Shown here piece after piece: positions 1 through 9,954 of a stretch of 64,000 bases of DNA. Under the pieces are notes generated by a model. The model did not search any database, was not told the origin of the DNA, and worked only from the letters and a program-made list of their open reading frames with translations. Source of the DNA: Cryptomeria japonica (lineage: Eukaryota; Streptophyta; Pinopsida; Cupressales; Cupressaceae); assembly GCF_030272615.1 (NCBI RefSeq), contig NC_081414.1:341112717-341176716 (forward strand). Direction: 5' to 3'. A program made the position numbers and the translations under genes. Each line of letters opens with the position of its first letter. Positions within the stretch are counted from its first letter, which is position 1.

Positions 1-3000
1 GTCACTATAAAAGTTTTAAAAGAAGATTGTGATTTACCTTCCTCTAAATGTGTTACTAGTATAGGGAGATCCTTTGTCCTCTACTCCCTTGATCTTCTTG
101 AGACCTATTCATTCTTATAGTATGTAGTTCAGTTAATTCATATATCATACTAAAAACCCCATCTTCATTATTTTCATCATTGATCTTTGAGAACAGATTC
201 AAAAAAGTCATTGTTTATAGAGATATATGTCTTCTTCTACTACACCCCTCCATGATATTGCATTAGTCATGTAGACTAATTTAACAATTGTGTTCTTACA
301 AAAGAGCAATTTGAAGTGATGTGGCAAAGCTTGTTGCAAATATAGTAGATTATAGTTTTGGATCGAGGCTTGGGATACTTTGCACTTGCAAAGGTAAGTA
401 TGTTCGGAGCATGAAAATGATGATGATTAAAGGATCACTTACAAAAAAATGAGTTTGTATTTTTTGTGAGAGTAATGCTTGTGAGTAAAGGGCTAGCAAC
501 CAAAGGGGTCAGTTTAAGGAAAGTAAGGATCACGAGACTTGTTTTATTGCTTAGTAAAATTTTGAATATATTTGTTCTGATTGATGAAATGAATTATTTC
601 AATTTGAGCCATATCAATGAGATGAATCAAAGAACAAGTAGCAATAATTGTTGGTGTAATAGGGATATTACCTAGCTACTTCCACTATTAGGTCATTTTT
701 ATGCCTTATCATTTAAGTTTACTTAAGGTATACATAGGATACTTATCACTTTATGTCTCATATCATAAGATTAAGATAATTTCATAATCTTATGATATCC
801 TACATGTCTCATCTTGACCTATATAATCAAGGGGTTCTATTTATAATCTCATTCATTCATATTGTAAACTTGCATTAATTGATAGGAATATAGTTTATTT
901 GTGTCATATTGATCTTCTCATTTTGTTGTGCTTTCCATTAGACCTCTAGATCTTGGGTGGCTATCTCCATAGTCAAATCTTAAAATATTTACCTTTCTAG
1001 ATTCTATAAAAGAAATGGTTTTATCAAGAATATCATATGGAATAGCTTCTAAATATTTGCATTTGATAACAATATTGTTAGAGCATTTTTCTTTATAGGA
1101 AAATAATCTAAACTAGACTTTTTTTTTCAAGCTAAGACAAAACAAAGTAAGGTAGTACAATAATCACTTTCTCTAAATTGAGATTTTTTGGCAAAATTTT
1201 CCAAAAAAATCTCTAAATTAGTCACATAAACATACTTTCTCACTATCTTCCCCTCCATATAACCCCTTGGATCAAATAAGGGTATAATTTTGAATGCTCT
1301 CAAGTTATACATAGTAATATCTTTGTCACATTGTTTTAAGTTTCATATCTCATGGCAGTGGTTACTCTTGCCATATGATTGCTATTGTGTAGATGGGTCC
1401 TTGAGCCCTGGTTTAATCCCATTTTTTTTATCTATATCAAAGATATTCTTGGCATCCTCACTCAATGGCGATCAAGCTCTCCCTACCCAGATTAACCTAT
1501 CTCTAAATTTGGAAAATGGGTGCAGAAGATTAAGTATGAGTACTCTTTGGTTATTTATCATGCTTGTTAAGGATTGAATGAAACAAACTCTTGTTCATGG
1601 ATCACATTCTTAGCCTCCTATGGAAGTCATTATTTGTGTGGTCTACCATGACCATGATAATCAGGGTCTTAATAAATGTATTAGATACTCTCTATTATCA
1701 ATAAGAGAGTTATCATAATATAGTCGTGGCAAGTGGTTACAAATAAGATTAGTGGGTCCATAGTTCCCATTTGGTTTGTACGTAGAAACATTATCATTTC
1801 TTAGTTGTATGGAAACTACAAATTCATGCATCTAGCCAACAATACACACTAGCTACTATATGATTCCACTAATGAGAAAAGCCTAGTCAATCTTATAGTT
1901 TGTGGAATTAGTCATGTCCCTCATATAGAATATCTATATATGGAGTATTCTTGCCTATATATTACCTATTATTTTGCTTAATAATGTGATTATTTCACAA
2001 ACATCATAAAAGTGCCCTTCTAATATGTTTGTGCATCAATCTTGAAACCATATTTTTATTAACCAACCAATGATAAGAATTATCTTAAACATGCCTCTAT
2101 ATTTGAATTCCACTAGCTTTGATAATCAACCATAATAACCTTAACAATGCATCGATGCAACAATGCCTAATAAATCATCAATTGTCTTAGGTGAGTCTAG
2201 CCAAAGCCAACCCATCAAATCCACTAATCTCCCTTGCATCCCAATCATAAAATTTTATGGTTGTTGGAACAAGCTTGGGAGATTTAGTTCTTCCTTTGCA
2301 AATCAACATACCCTATTTTGGTTTCCCAAATATTTACTAAATAACTTTGAAGATAAATTGGGAAGAGAATCCATCATATAGATATTTCTTTTCAACAGCC
2401 TTAGAGGACATTGTTTTGTCTATCATTTATTATAATAGCCAATACCCAATTTTTTTATAAGATAACAAGCAAAACCTCCTCTTCACAAACTATGTTTTCC
2501 TTAATAATCCAAAAATGAAAAAAGGAACCCACATAAAAAATACTTACTCCCTACCATGAAGGCAAAAGAACATCCAATTTAAAGATAGATGTACCAAAAG
2601 GAAAGAAATATCACCTCAAAATCTGTCTTGAACTTATACATTGAATCTATACACATGAGAATCCCCTTAATAACTCTCTCACAACTTTCAATGCTAGAAG
2701 AATGAGTGTTTTCACAAGACTTTCATACTAAGATATTTATATGAAGATTCACTTGCATAGTTTTAGAGTCAAGTTGACCCATTCTCATGAGTAGTTTACA
2801 TGAACCCCTCATAAGAATGGATCACTTAGTACTCATTTCATCAAAGTGATGCTCATAGTATTATTGAAAAATTGTATTATTTTTCCAAATTTTGTGGATA
2901 TTTAGGAGACACAAATAAAATATAAATGTAATCATTCCATATTTTTGTAGGAGATATTGGAATGAGACTAATAGAAAGAGTAGTAAACATGAGTCACAAT

Positions 3001-4680
3001 GAGCACTTTAGAATAAATCTAAACATTATAAGGAAGAGTAGCTTGAAAAAATAGAAGCGTAATTTATTTTCCAATATGCAAGATTATTACTTGGGAAAGA
3101 ATCTTGAAAGAGGATTGAAAAGATTCCTTGAGCTAACATTGTCTCACTTATCCAAAATTATGAGGAAGGATTCATTAATGAAATGGTCATTAACAAGATG
3201 GAGGGAATAATAATTAGGAAGAGATAGATTTCACATGCTACTAGGTGACTAGATTGGAGAGAAACTAGAGGCAAATAATTTAGCTTGGCCATGACACAAA
3301 GTCTTAGAATAGATGCCAACCTTGGTGAATGGAATGAAAATCCCAAACAATTAATGAGTGGTGAGACAAGTAGAAGCATCTATAAATTTTTTTTTGAATA
3401 TATATAAAATAAAGAAAAAATGGGACTAAAACCAAGGGAAATTCACATGGAAAGGACATGATGAAAATCAAAATAAATAGTTTGAAGATAATATTAGTTA
3501 CCTAAAGGATATTCCACTTGATTATTTGGTATATCATAACTATTTTGACAAATTTTGAAACCATTAGAGGTACCTTTTACTTCTGTAGATGAGGCATTCA
3601 TTCATGTTGAAGTTGTGATAGCTTATTTGCCTCTTTATAGACAACAAATTATCCATACGAATTATCATATATACTTGTAACCTCCATCCCAAACCACCTA
3701 TTTCACTCTTCTTCCTTTGTGTACCTCTTTGATTCTTCCATTACCTCTTCACTTACCTAAATTCAATCCAAAACATAGTGTATATAGCATCAAAAAAATT
3801 CCATATTTGATTAATATTATCCACAACATATTGAAAAGACAAATACCACACTTACTGTGTCATCAACCAAAAATAATTTACTTACATATTCAAATAGTTC
3901 AATAATGGAGAAACATCCATGTGGTGATCTACACATGTCCTTGAAGATTCAAGAAATACTTATCCTCTATTGGTCCAAACTTTAAATCACTTTCCATGCA
4001 TGAAAATAATTGCAACCATACACAATTTCCCACCCAATGGATTCTCTCAAACTAGTTTACTATCTTAACATAGGGTCAAGGAAAAGTGGGCCAAAATAGG
4101 AATCCAAGTGTCTTAAAAGCCTTCAAGACCATAGTGGTGAGGATTGAATTTCTTTCTTTAGTGGTATCTTTCTGTAGATTAATTAGTTGGGGATTGTATT
4201 AGGACCTTTTCCTAATTTTTAAAAAAATATAAAGATTACATCCCTAAATATTGCATTCATAATAGAATAAATTTCTCCAATATTGAGACTATATTCATAA
4301 TAGATTTATAGTGATAAATAAAGAAATATTTAAGATTATGAAAAAATTGATGTTTTCTTTCTCCCAACCGTCATTGGATATTGGGTGATCTTTGAGGCAT
4401 TATGTCAAATAGTTCATGTGCCTTATCTAAGCTTACATATTTTGCATGCATGTGTACCTAGGCAGTTGCACTACAACATCTATACTCACTAATCACATTT
4501 GGTTGGAAGTTTCTAAATCCATTTCAAACACATCTTGTGCATATCCTGCAATCTATGCTAATGATGATTGTCTTTAATGGCTTCATTGTGTGCATAATTG
4601 ATTGGCTCTTCACTCCTAAGACCTTCAAAAGTCTTTAATGGCTTCATTGAGTCCTTTTGTCTTCCAAATTTACCTACACC
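1..4680. other. unassigned AT-rich sequence, no recognisable gene
   Basis: Only short open frames (under 100 codons) with no motif or composition I recognise. There is no convincing LTR pair, tRNA or domain. An 18-bp word (TCTTTAATGGCTTCATTG) occurs twice, near 4571 and 4632. The stretch is probably old, decayed transposon or intergenic DNA, but I cannot name a family. Confidence 0.5.
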
Positions 4681-5214
4681 AACTTGAATTCTCCTTCAAT
4701 GCTTGATTGCCTGTTCACTTGGAATTGAATTGACTTTATAACTAGAGATCACTTGATTTTATATGTCTTGAAAGCATTTTATCTCGATGGCTTTAAATTA
4801 AAGTACTTTCTCTTCTATTGGTATTGGTGGAGTAGATCCTTTTATGATATGTAAGTTGAGAATATTTTATGAAAGGTCCCTAAATGAATACACTTTAAAC
4901 TGATTTTAATATACCTTGAAGTGTGCAATATGGAAGGTTTGTATTCTTAATCTCCTGCCCATTTCTTAATTTAAAAGATGATATCTTTATTAAATATCTT
5001 TATTAACTTGATTTCTCCTTCAATTCTTGATGAATGCTTGATTGCACGTTCACTTGGAATTGAATTGCTTTTATAATTAATAGATCACTTGAATTGTAGG
5101 TAATCCCCTTCAAATGACAGGGTAGGCTTCCTTTTATACCTAATATATGTCTTGAAAGCATTTTATTGTGATGGCTTTAAATTAAAGTACTTTCTCTTCT
5201 ATCTGGTATTGGTG
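4681..5214 (+). repeat. diverged direct duplication carrying a DRM fragment
   Basis: The segments 4681-4835 and about 5004-5214 are related. Both run from AACTTGATTTCTCCTTCAAT-like sequence through CACTTGGAATTGAATTG and GTCTTGAAAGCATTTTAT to GATGGCTTTAAATTAAAG and GGTATTGGTGGAG. The second copy has extra internal sequence around 5096-5140. The shared 3' end encodes the start of DRM methyltransferase motif I, so this may be a duplicated intron-exon junction of a captured gene (inference). Confidence 0.65.
4772..4836 (+). pseudogene. DRM-type cytosine methyltransferase fragment, copy 1
   Basis: The plus strand carries the DNA for D-G-F-K-L-K followed, after a frame change, by the glycine-rich G-I-G-G segment. 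It matches the much clearer copy at about 5168-5243. In DRM methyltransferases this segment forms S-adenosylmethionine-binding motif I. Only about 20 codons survive and the frame is broken, so it is a non-functional fragment. The identification depends on similarity to the neighbouring copies. Confidence 0.5.
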
Positions 5215-5262
5215 GAGCAGAGGTTGCATTGCATCGTCCTAGGATACATATTTCCACAGATA
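5168..5262 (+). pseudogene. DRM-type methyltransferase fragment, copy 2 (motif I)
   Basis: One plus-strand frame reads S-G-I-G-G-A-E-V-A-L-H-R-P, the S-adenosylmethionine-binding motif I region of plant DRM de novo cytosine methyltransferases as I know them. The upstream D-G-F-K-L-K lies one frame away, so there is an indel between them. No start codon, no downstream catalytic motifs and no complete domain are present. It forms the left arm of a small inverted repeat. Confidence 0.7.
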
Positions 5263-5377
5263 CAACACAAGTTAAATGTATCCCAGGTCGATGCAAAGCA
5301 ACCTCTCCTCTAGAGATCACCAAAAAATAGAGAAAGAACTTTAATTTAATGCCATCAGGATAAAAGTCTTTAATCAA
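5177..5377 (-). pseudogene. DRM-type methyltransferase fragment, copy 3 (motif I, inverted)
   Basis: A 66-codon minus-strand frame begins I-K-D-F-Y-P-D-G-I-K-L, continues through degenerate sequence to G-E-V-A-L-H-R-P-G-I-H-L and then V-V-S-V-E-I. This is the order around motif I in DRM proteins, where it follows the motif X end of the rearranged catalytic domain. The residues after V-S-V-E-I are the antisense of the other palindrome arm and not DRM sequence. The F-S-G-I-G part of the glycine loop is replaced or lost, so the fragment cannot be catalytic. Confidence 0.75.
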
Positions 5378-5807
5378 GACAAATAAAATTTGAGTTTGAT
5401 TGTCATCATTTACTTTGCCAAATTCTTCACATGTAACTCCTGAATCAATTTCCTACTCACAAGAATTTTATTATGTCTCAAATATAGGGAAACAGAAGGC
5501 TTCAAATAGTAAACTTGAACATGCAACTAAATCCATTGACTAACCAAAAGAGCAAAATTAAGAAACGGTTTGATCATCTGAGAGATGTTGTAGACTTGCA
5601 ACTCACCAGCTAAGTTTTTGCGGGTAAGAATTTTTTTTGTTTTGGTTATGGTTGTGGTGTTTATAGGGAGACATTTACAAATTTATATCTATTTTCACTA
5701 TCTAATGGTTTATGGGTTTGTAATGGTAATTTAATGTTCTTTCATATTTTTGTATAAATTCTTTATAATAGCCTATTATATTGATTTGTTCTATTATGCA
5801 TAATGGT
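5378..5807. other. spacer between the two DRM palindromes
   Basis: AT-rich sequence with no open frame of note. I looked for a continuation of the methyltransferase (the proline-cysteine catalytic motif) on both strands and did not find one. Confidence 0.4.
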
Positions 5808-6303
5808 ATGGGTCAGACGGCTTTGCCGTCGGTGCATGAAAGCATTGAACGAGTTCTACTTTTAAAAATTACATGAAACATTTTTAATTTATTTGATTCA
5901 CTGTTATTTGCAAAAAATGATTATCAATGATGTTTCCTTTCTCCAAGAATTGTCTAGGACCTTTTTGTCAGATAATATGTAACATCGAATGACTAAATCT
6001 TTTCATTACAAATGATTATTTTATTTAATTATTATCTCAGCATGAATTAAAATTTATATCTGTATGGAAGTAGAACATACAAGTTCAAGAGTCATGTGCA
6101 AGCAAATTTCCTAAAAGAAAGAAAGCAGGCATTATCTTGAATGACATGGAAACAAGCTAATCAGCTGCCTAGAAGAGAGCAATTGGAGAATGGCAGAGGA
6201 AAGTGTTTAAGGGTGATAAATAGATAGATAGTATGCAATACAAACAAAGAATGTCTGGAGTGTCTGATGTGATGTCTCTAATTTATGTCCAGAGGGTCTA
6301 ACT

Positions 6304-6901
6304 AGTTTTGGAGTTCCTGTGAAACCTATTGGGCCATGCTTGGAGGAAATCAATGTGTTCATGCAAGGAGCACCTTTTTTCTATTATGAGAATGATACTT
6401 TTGCACCTAGGGATATTTCGAAGTCAATATCCAAAAATTTCTATAGTGTGGAACAAGAGTTGGCGGACTCGAAGTATAATTGTTAGCTTTCAGAAGACCA
6501 AGAGGTTATGTACACATTCTCCCAATAGAAGAGCGATTTCAAGAATTACCTCTCCCCCCCATGACTATTCAGGAAGCACTTCCTCAAACAAAGGACTATT
6601 GGCCTTCATGGGATCAAAGAAAAAAATTAAAGCATAGACTCTAGACGATGTGGTGGTGTCCTCCGTGAAGAACTCTACACTATAATTGAAAATTCACGAA
6701 GGAAACTGCAAGATAGTGAAGAGAAATATAATCTTGAAAAGTGGGAAGAATGGATCTTGGTTTGGGTGGGGCCAAGTCAGGTGGCGCCTCTAGAGGTTGA
6801 CGAGATAGAAATCATATTAGGATTTGAAAAAGATCACACTCATGGAACTTTGTGTGCGAGTGATTGATTGCGGTGTTTGGGTAATGCATTCCAAATAGAT
6901 A
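6304..6901 (+). pseudogene. DRM-type methyltransferase catalytic-domain fragment, left arm
   Basis: The plus strand encodes, in order, P-V-K-P-I-G-P, G-A-P-F-F-Y-Y-E-N, D-S-K-Y-N-C, E-A-L-P-Q-T-K-D-Y-W-P-S-W-D, L-V-W-V-G-P, V-A-P-L-E-V-D-E-I-E, L-G-F-E-K-D-H-T and L-G-N-A-F-Q-I-D-T-V. This is the order of the first half of the rearranged catalytic domain in plant DRM proteins, which add methyl groups to cytosine in RNA-directed DNA methylation. The fragment has in-frame stops (for example TAG after D-S-K-Y-N-C) and frame changes. The N-terminal UBA domains and the catalytic cysteine region are absent. The identification comes from remembered family motifs, and I am fairly sure of it. Confidence 0.85.
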
Positions 6902-6921
6902 CAGTTGCATGCCATCAAGAC

Positions 6922-7520
6922 TATATCTATTTGGAATACATTACCCAAACACCGCAATCGATCACTCGCACACGAAGTTCCACGAGTGTGATCTTTTTCA
7001 AATCCTAATATGATTTCTATCTCGTCAACCTCTAGAGGAGCCACCTGACTTGGCCCCACCCAAACCAAGATCCATTCTTCCCACTTTTCAAGATTGTATT
7101 TCTCTTCACTATCTTGCAGTTTCCCTTGTGAATTTTCAATTATAGTGTAGAGTTCTTCACGGAGGACACCACCACATCGTCTAGAGTCTATGCTTTAATT
7201 TTTTTCTTTGATCCCATGGAGGCCAATAGTCCTTTGTTTGAGGAAGTGCTTCCTGAATAGTCATTGGGGGGAGAGGTAATTCTTGTGGTCGCTCTTCTAT
7301 TGGGAGAATGTGTACATAACCTCTTGGTCTTCTAAAAGCTGACAATTATACTTCGAGTCCGCCAACTGTTGTTCCACACTATAGAAATTTTTGGATATTG
7401 ACTTCCAAATATCCCTAGGTGAAAAAGTATCATTCTCATAATAGAAAAAAGGTGCTCCTTGCATGAACACATTGGTTTCCTCCAAGCGTGGCCCAATAGG
7501 TTTCACAGGAACTCCAAAAC
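6922..7520 (-). pseudogene. DRM-type methyltransferase catalytic-domain fragment, right arm
   Basis: This is the inverted partner of the left-arm fragment, read on the minus strand from about 7520. It preserves P-I-G-P-R-L-E-E, A-P-F-F-Y-Y-E-N, D-S-K-Y-N-C-Q (the glutamine is still CAG here, TAG in the left arm), W-V-G-P-S-Q-V-A-P-L-E, L-G-F-E-K-D-H-T-R-G and C-L-G-N-V-F-Q-I-D. It is slightly better preserved than the left arm, keeping the arginine of H-T-R-G, but still has internal stops and frameshifts. Past F-Q-I-D the frame crosses the palindrome centre into antisense. No functional protein is possible. Confidence 0.85.
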
Positions 7521-8018
7521 TAGTTAGACCCTCCAGACATAAATTAGAGATGTCACATCAGACACTCAAAACATTGTTTGTTTGTATTGCATACTATCTA
7601 TCTATTTATCACCCTTAAACACTTTCCTCTGCCATTCTCCAATTGCTCTCTTCTAGGCAGCAGATGAGCTTGTTTCCATGTTATTCAAGATAATGTCTGC
7701 TTGCTTTCTTTTAGGAAATTTGCATGCAAGAAACTCTTCAACTTGTATGTTCTGCTTCCGTACAGATATAAATTTTAATTCACGCTAAGATAATACTTAA
7801 ATTAAATAAGCAATTGTAAAGAAAAAATTTAGTCATTCGATGTTACATATTATCTGACGGAAAGGTCCTAGACAATTCTTGGAGAAAGGAAACATCATTG
7901 ATAATCTTTTTTTGCATATAACACTGAATCAAATAAATTAAAAATGTTTCATGTAATTTTTAAAAGTAGAACTCGTTCAATGTTTTCATGCACTGACGGC
8001 AAAGCCGTTCGACCCACA

Positions 8019-8345
8019 TCATCTCTCATCGTTAGAATTCCGATGACCACTAATGAAATGCCTGACAAGGATGTTGTGCATCCGATGGCACTCCTCTGTC
8101 AGAATTTTATACTTTGGTGTCAAAATTCCAATGACAGCCTGAGATGGCGATGGTATTTGTTCGTGGAATGAGCATGCATGGTGGCCGTCAGAAAGGTTGT
8201 GGTAATGTCAAAATTGTGATGACCACGAGGATAGTCGGAACTTCTGATACAAAGTTTTCGACGGCCGTTTTTGTCGGTAGTGCGACGAAATGTGGTCAGA
8301 AATCTGACGATTGGCCGTCGAAATCTTGACCCAAATGTACTAGTG
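8019..8345. mobile_element. CACTA-like DNA transposon terminal and subterminal region (right end)
   Basis: Read on the minus strand this region begins CACTAGTAC at 8345. It is followed within 30-110 bases by GACGGCC, GTCGTCAGA-like and CCGACAAAAACGGCCGTC words. Plant En/Spm (CACTA) elements start with CACTA and have subterminal arrays of GACGG-type words, so this fits one end of such an element. GACGG/CCGTC words also cap the palindrome arms at 5817-5830 and 7994-8009, suggesting the palindrome lies inside the element. I could not find the other end or a 3-bp target duplication, and no transposase is present. Confidence 0.5.
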
Positions 8346-8358
8346 TGTGTGTTTATAT

Positions 8359-8400
<42 letters not shown>

Positions 8401-8443
8401 GTATGTATGTATATATGTGTGTATGTATATATGTATATATATG

Positions 8444-8510
<67 letters not shown>

Positions 8511-8564
8511 GTGTGTGTGTGCATGTATATATATGTATATATATGTGTGTGTGTGTGTGTATAC

Positions 8565-8602
<38 letters not shown>
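8346..8602. repeat. compound microsatellite, CA/TG, TATG and TA
   Basis: A CA run of about 32 bp (8359-8391) is followed by TATG/TATA repeats, a TG run near 8511-8520 and another near 8545-8560, then CATA and a TA run ending near 8602. It starts exactly at the CACTA-like end. Long open frames across it in several phases (for example 8120-8641 minus and 8271-8708 plus) are products of repetition, not genes. Confidence 0.95.
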
Positions 8603-8799
8603 CACTTCCATTCTCTCATCCCCGCAATTACCCCCTCTCACTCTCTTAGACCTCTCTCCTCATCTTACTTTGTTGGAACTTTTGTCTTCTCTCTTTCTCT
8701 ATCTCTAGAAATAAAAGTAAAAGGGAAAAGATAATCCATAGACCTCATCAAGAACTCAAATCCAAATATAGCTAACACAAAAACATCTAATTTAGAAAG

Positions 8800-9316
8800 G
8801 TAATCAATCTCTATTACCAATAGGGAGAGATCTATATAGATGAAAATAAAGATAGAGAGAGATGAATATAGAGTGTGAGAGGAATACAAAAATAAAGAGA
8901 GGGGAGAGGGATAAAGATAGGTAGAAAAAATAAATATATATAGAGAGAGTATAAGAGAGAGAGATATAGATATGTATAAAGAAAAGATAAAGATAAGGAG
9001 AGATATAAGGGTAAAGAGAGATGGAGAGATAAAGAAAGGGTGAGATAGAAGTAGAAATATAGAGAGATAGACATATCTAGAAAAGAGATAGAGACACAAA
9101 TATATAGATATAGATATTAAGGTCTAGGAAGAGGGGGGGGAAATAGATACAAATGAAGATAAAGGGAGAGGGGGATGAATAGATATATAGAAAGAAAGAG
9201 GTAAAGACAAAGATAAATATATAAAGAGATAGGGAGGTATAGATAGAGAGGGGGACACATAGTGATATAGAAAAATGAAGAGATATAGAGATATAAAGGA
9301 AGACGAAGATGGATAG
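8800..9316. repeat. purine-rich GA/GATA low-complexity tract
   Basis: About 500 bases of the plus strand are almost entirely A and G with interspersed T, built from AGAGAGA, GATAGA and AAAGA words, plus a G run near 9131-9138. The repeat is imperfect. Minus-strand frames rich in Ser, Leu, Tyr and Phe (8665-9337) simply translate this tract. Confidence 0.9.
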
Positions 9317-9954
9317 TGTAGCATCATAAATTTTCACTGGTCCAATTTACACCACATGTTTGTGCCCCTACTTTAGTGTGTCATATCCTCATCCCCTTTC
9401 TAGGTTTGTTTGTACCTATTTAATGGCTTTGAAGCCATGAATTACCTTTTGTGAGTCCTACCATAGGATACCCACCCTCTTTGAGCATTTTTTGGTCCTA
9501 ACTGTGGTGGGACCATGGTGTGGAATGCCTTCATCTTTTACATGGTGCCCCAAAATGCCATGGTCCCACTTAATCTGGCCCCAATTGAAATAGGGTGGGG
9601 GTTATATCATTACGATTGAGAGATCCTTCTTATCAAATCTTTTTTCTGCATCTTGCTCTGAGTGCATTTAGCTTCAGGTTTTGTAAGTCCTCTTTGTATC
9701 TTGTCCCATGAATAGTTAGCTTTGGTGCACAAGTCCAGATGAGTTATCTCTATCTTTGTAATCATTTTATATATAGTGGATATAATTTTGTGGGTAGGTT
9801 CTCACCGTGGTTTTTCCTTGTTTGGGTTTTCTACATAAAAATCTTGGTGTTCATATGGTGGATATGTTATTATGTGTGATTATTTATATATTTTTTTTTT
9901 ATTGTTCGTTAAGACTGATTCAACCCCCCTCTCAGTCCTTCCTTGGGTTCAACA
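9317..9954 (+). mobile_element. LTR-like remnant, possibly chimeric or solo
   Basis: It starts TGTAGCATCATAAATTTTCAC, resembling the start of the element C LTR (TGTAGTGTCATAAAATTGTG). It ends with the copia-type LTR tail seen elsewhere in this window: a GGGTTTTCTACATAAAAATC segment, a C-rich CAACCCCCCTCTCAGTC segment and a terminal AACA at 9954. No tRNA primer site follows and I find no matching 5-bp target duplication (GATAG versus ATATG). It may therefore be two LTR fragments joined, or a truncated element. Confidence 0.4.

Larger units (their letters stand above)
5150..5377. repeat. small palindrome made of two inverted DRM motif-I fragments
   Basis: The plus strand from about 5150 to 5263 and the minus strand from about 5377 to 5264 encode nearly the same thing: D-G-[FI]-K-L-K, then G-[AG]-E-V-A-L-H-R-P and a following I-H. 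The arms meet near 5263 with almost no spacer. Each arm is about 110 bp and diverged by substitutions and small gaps. A transcript through it would fold into a short hairpin. The next, larger palindrome carries the preceding part of the same protein, so the two probably share an origin. Confidence 0.75.
5808..8018. repeat. large near-perfect palindrome, arms about 1.1 kb, about 20-bp spacer
   Basis: The left arm (about 5808-6901) reads inward from GGGTCAGACGGCTTTGCCGTC. The right arm (about 6922-8018) ends with GACGGCAAAGCCGTTCGACCC. Matching landmarks recur inverted all along: CATTGAACGAGTTCTAC, the AATTGTCTAGGACCT segment, the DRM-coding part, and GGTAATGCATTCCAAATAGAT at the turn. The spacer is 6902-6921. 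Arms differ by scattered substitutions (many C/T) and small indels, so the fold-back is old enough to have decayed but still strongly self-complementary. It could be a fold-back transposon, an inverted duplication inside a CACTA element, or a hairpin small-RNA locus. Confidence 0.92.

Noticed and set aside
4772-7520. A working DRM methyltransferase gene
   Set aside because: Only fragments occur, in opposing directions, with stops and frameshifts. The UBA domains and the catalytic proline-cysteine motif are absent.
8120-8734. Several open frames up to 173 codons on both strands over the microsatellite
   Set aside because: They translate CA/TATG repeats into Tyr/Ile/His/Thr or Val/Cys/Met runs in every phase, so repetition explains their openness.
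8665-9337. Minus-strand frames rich in Ser, Leu, Tyr and Phe, resembling membrane proteins
   Set aside because: They are the complement of a purine-rich GA/GATA tract that has few possible stops on that strand.
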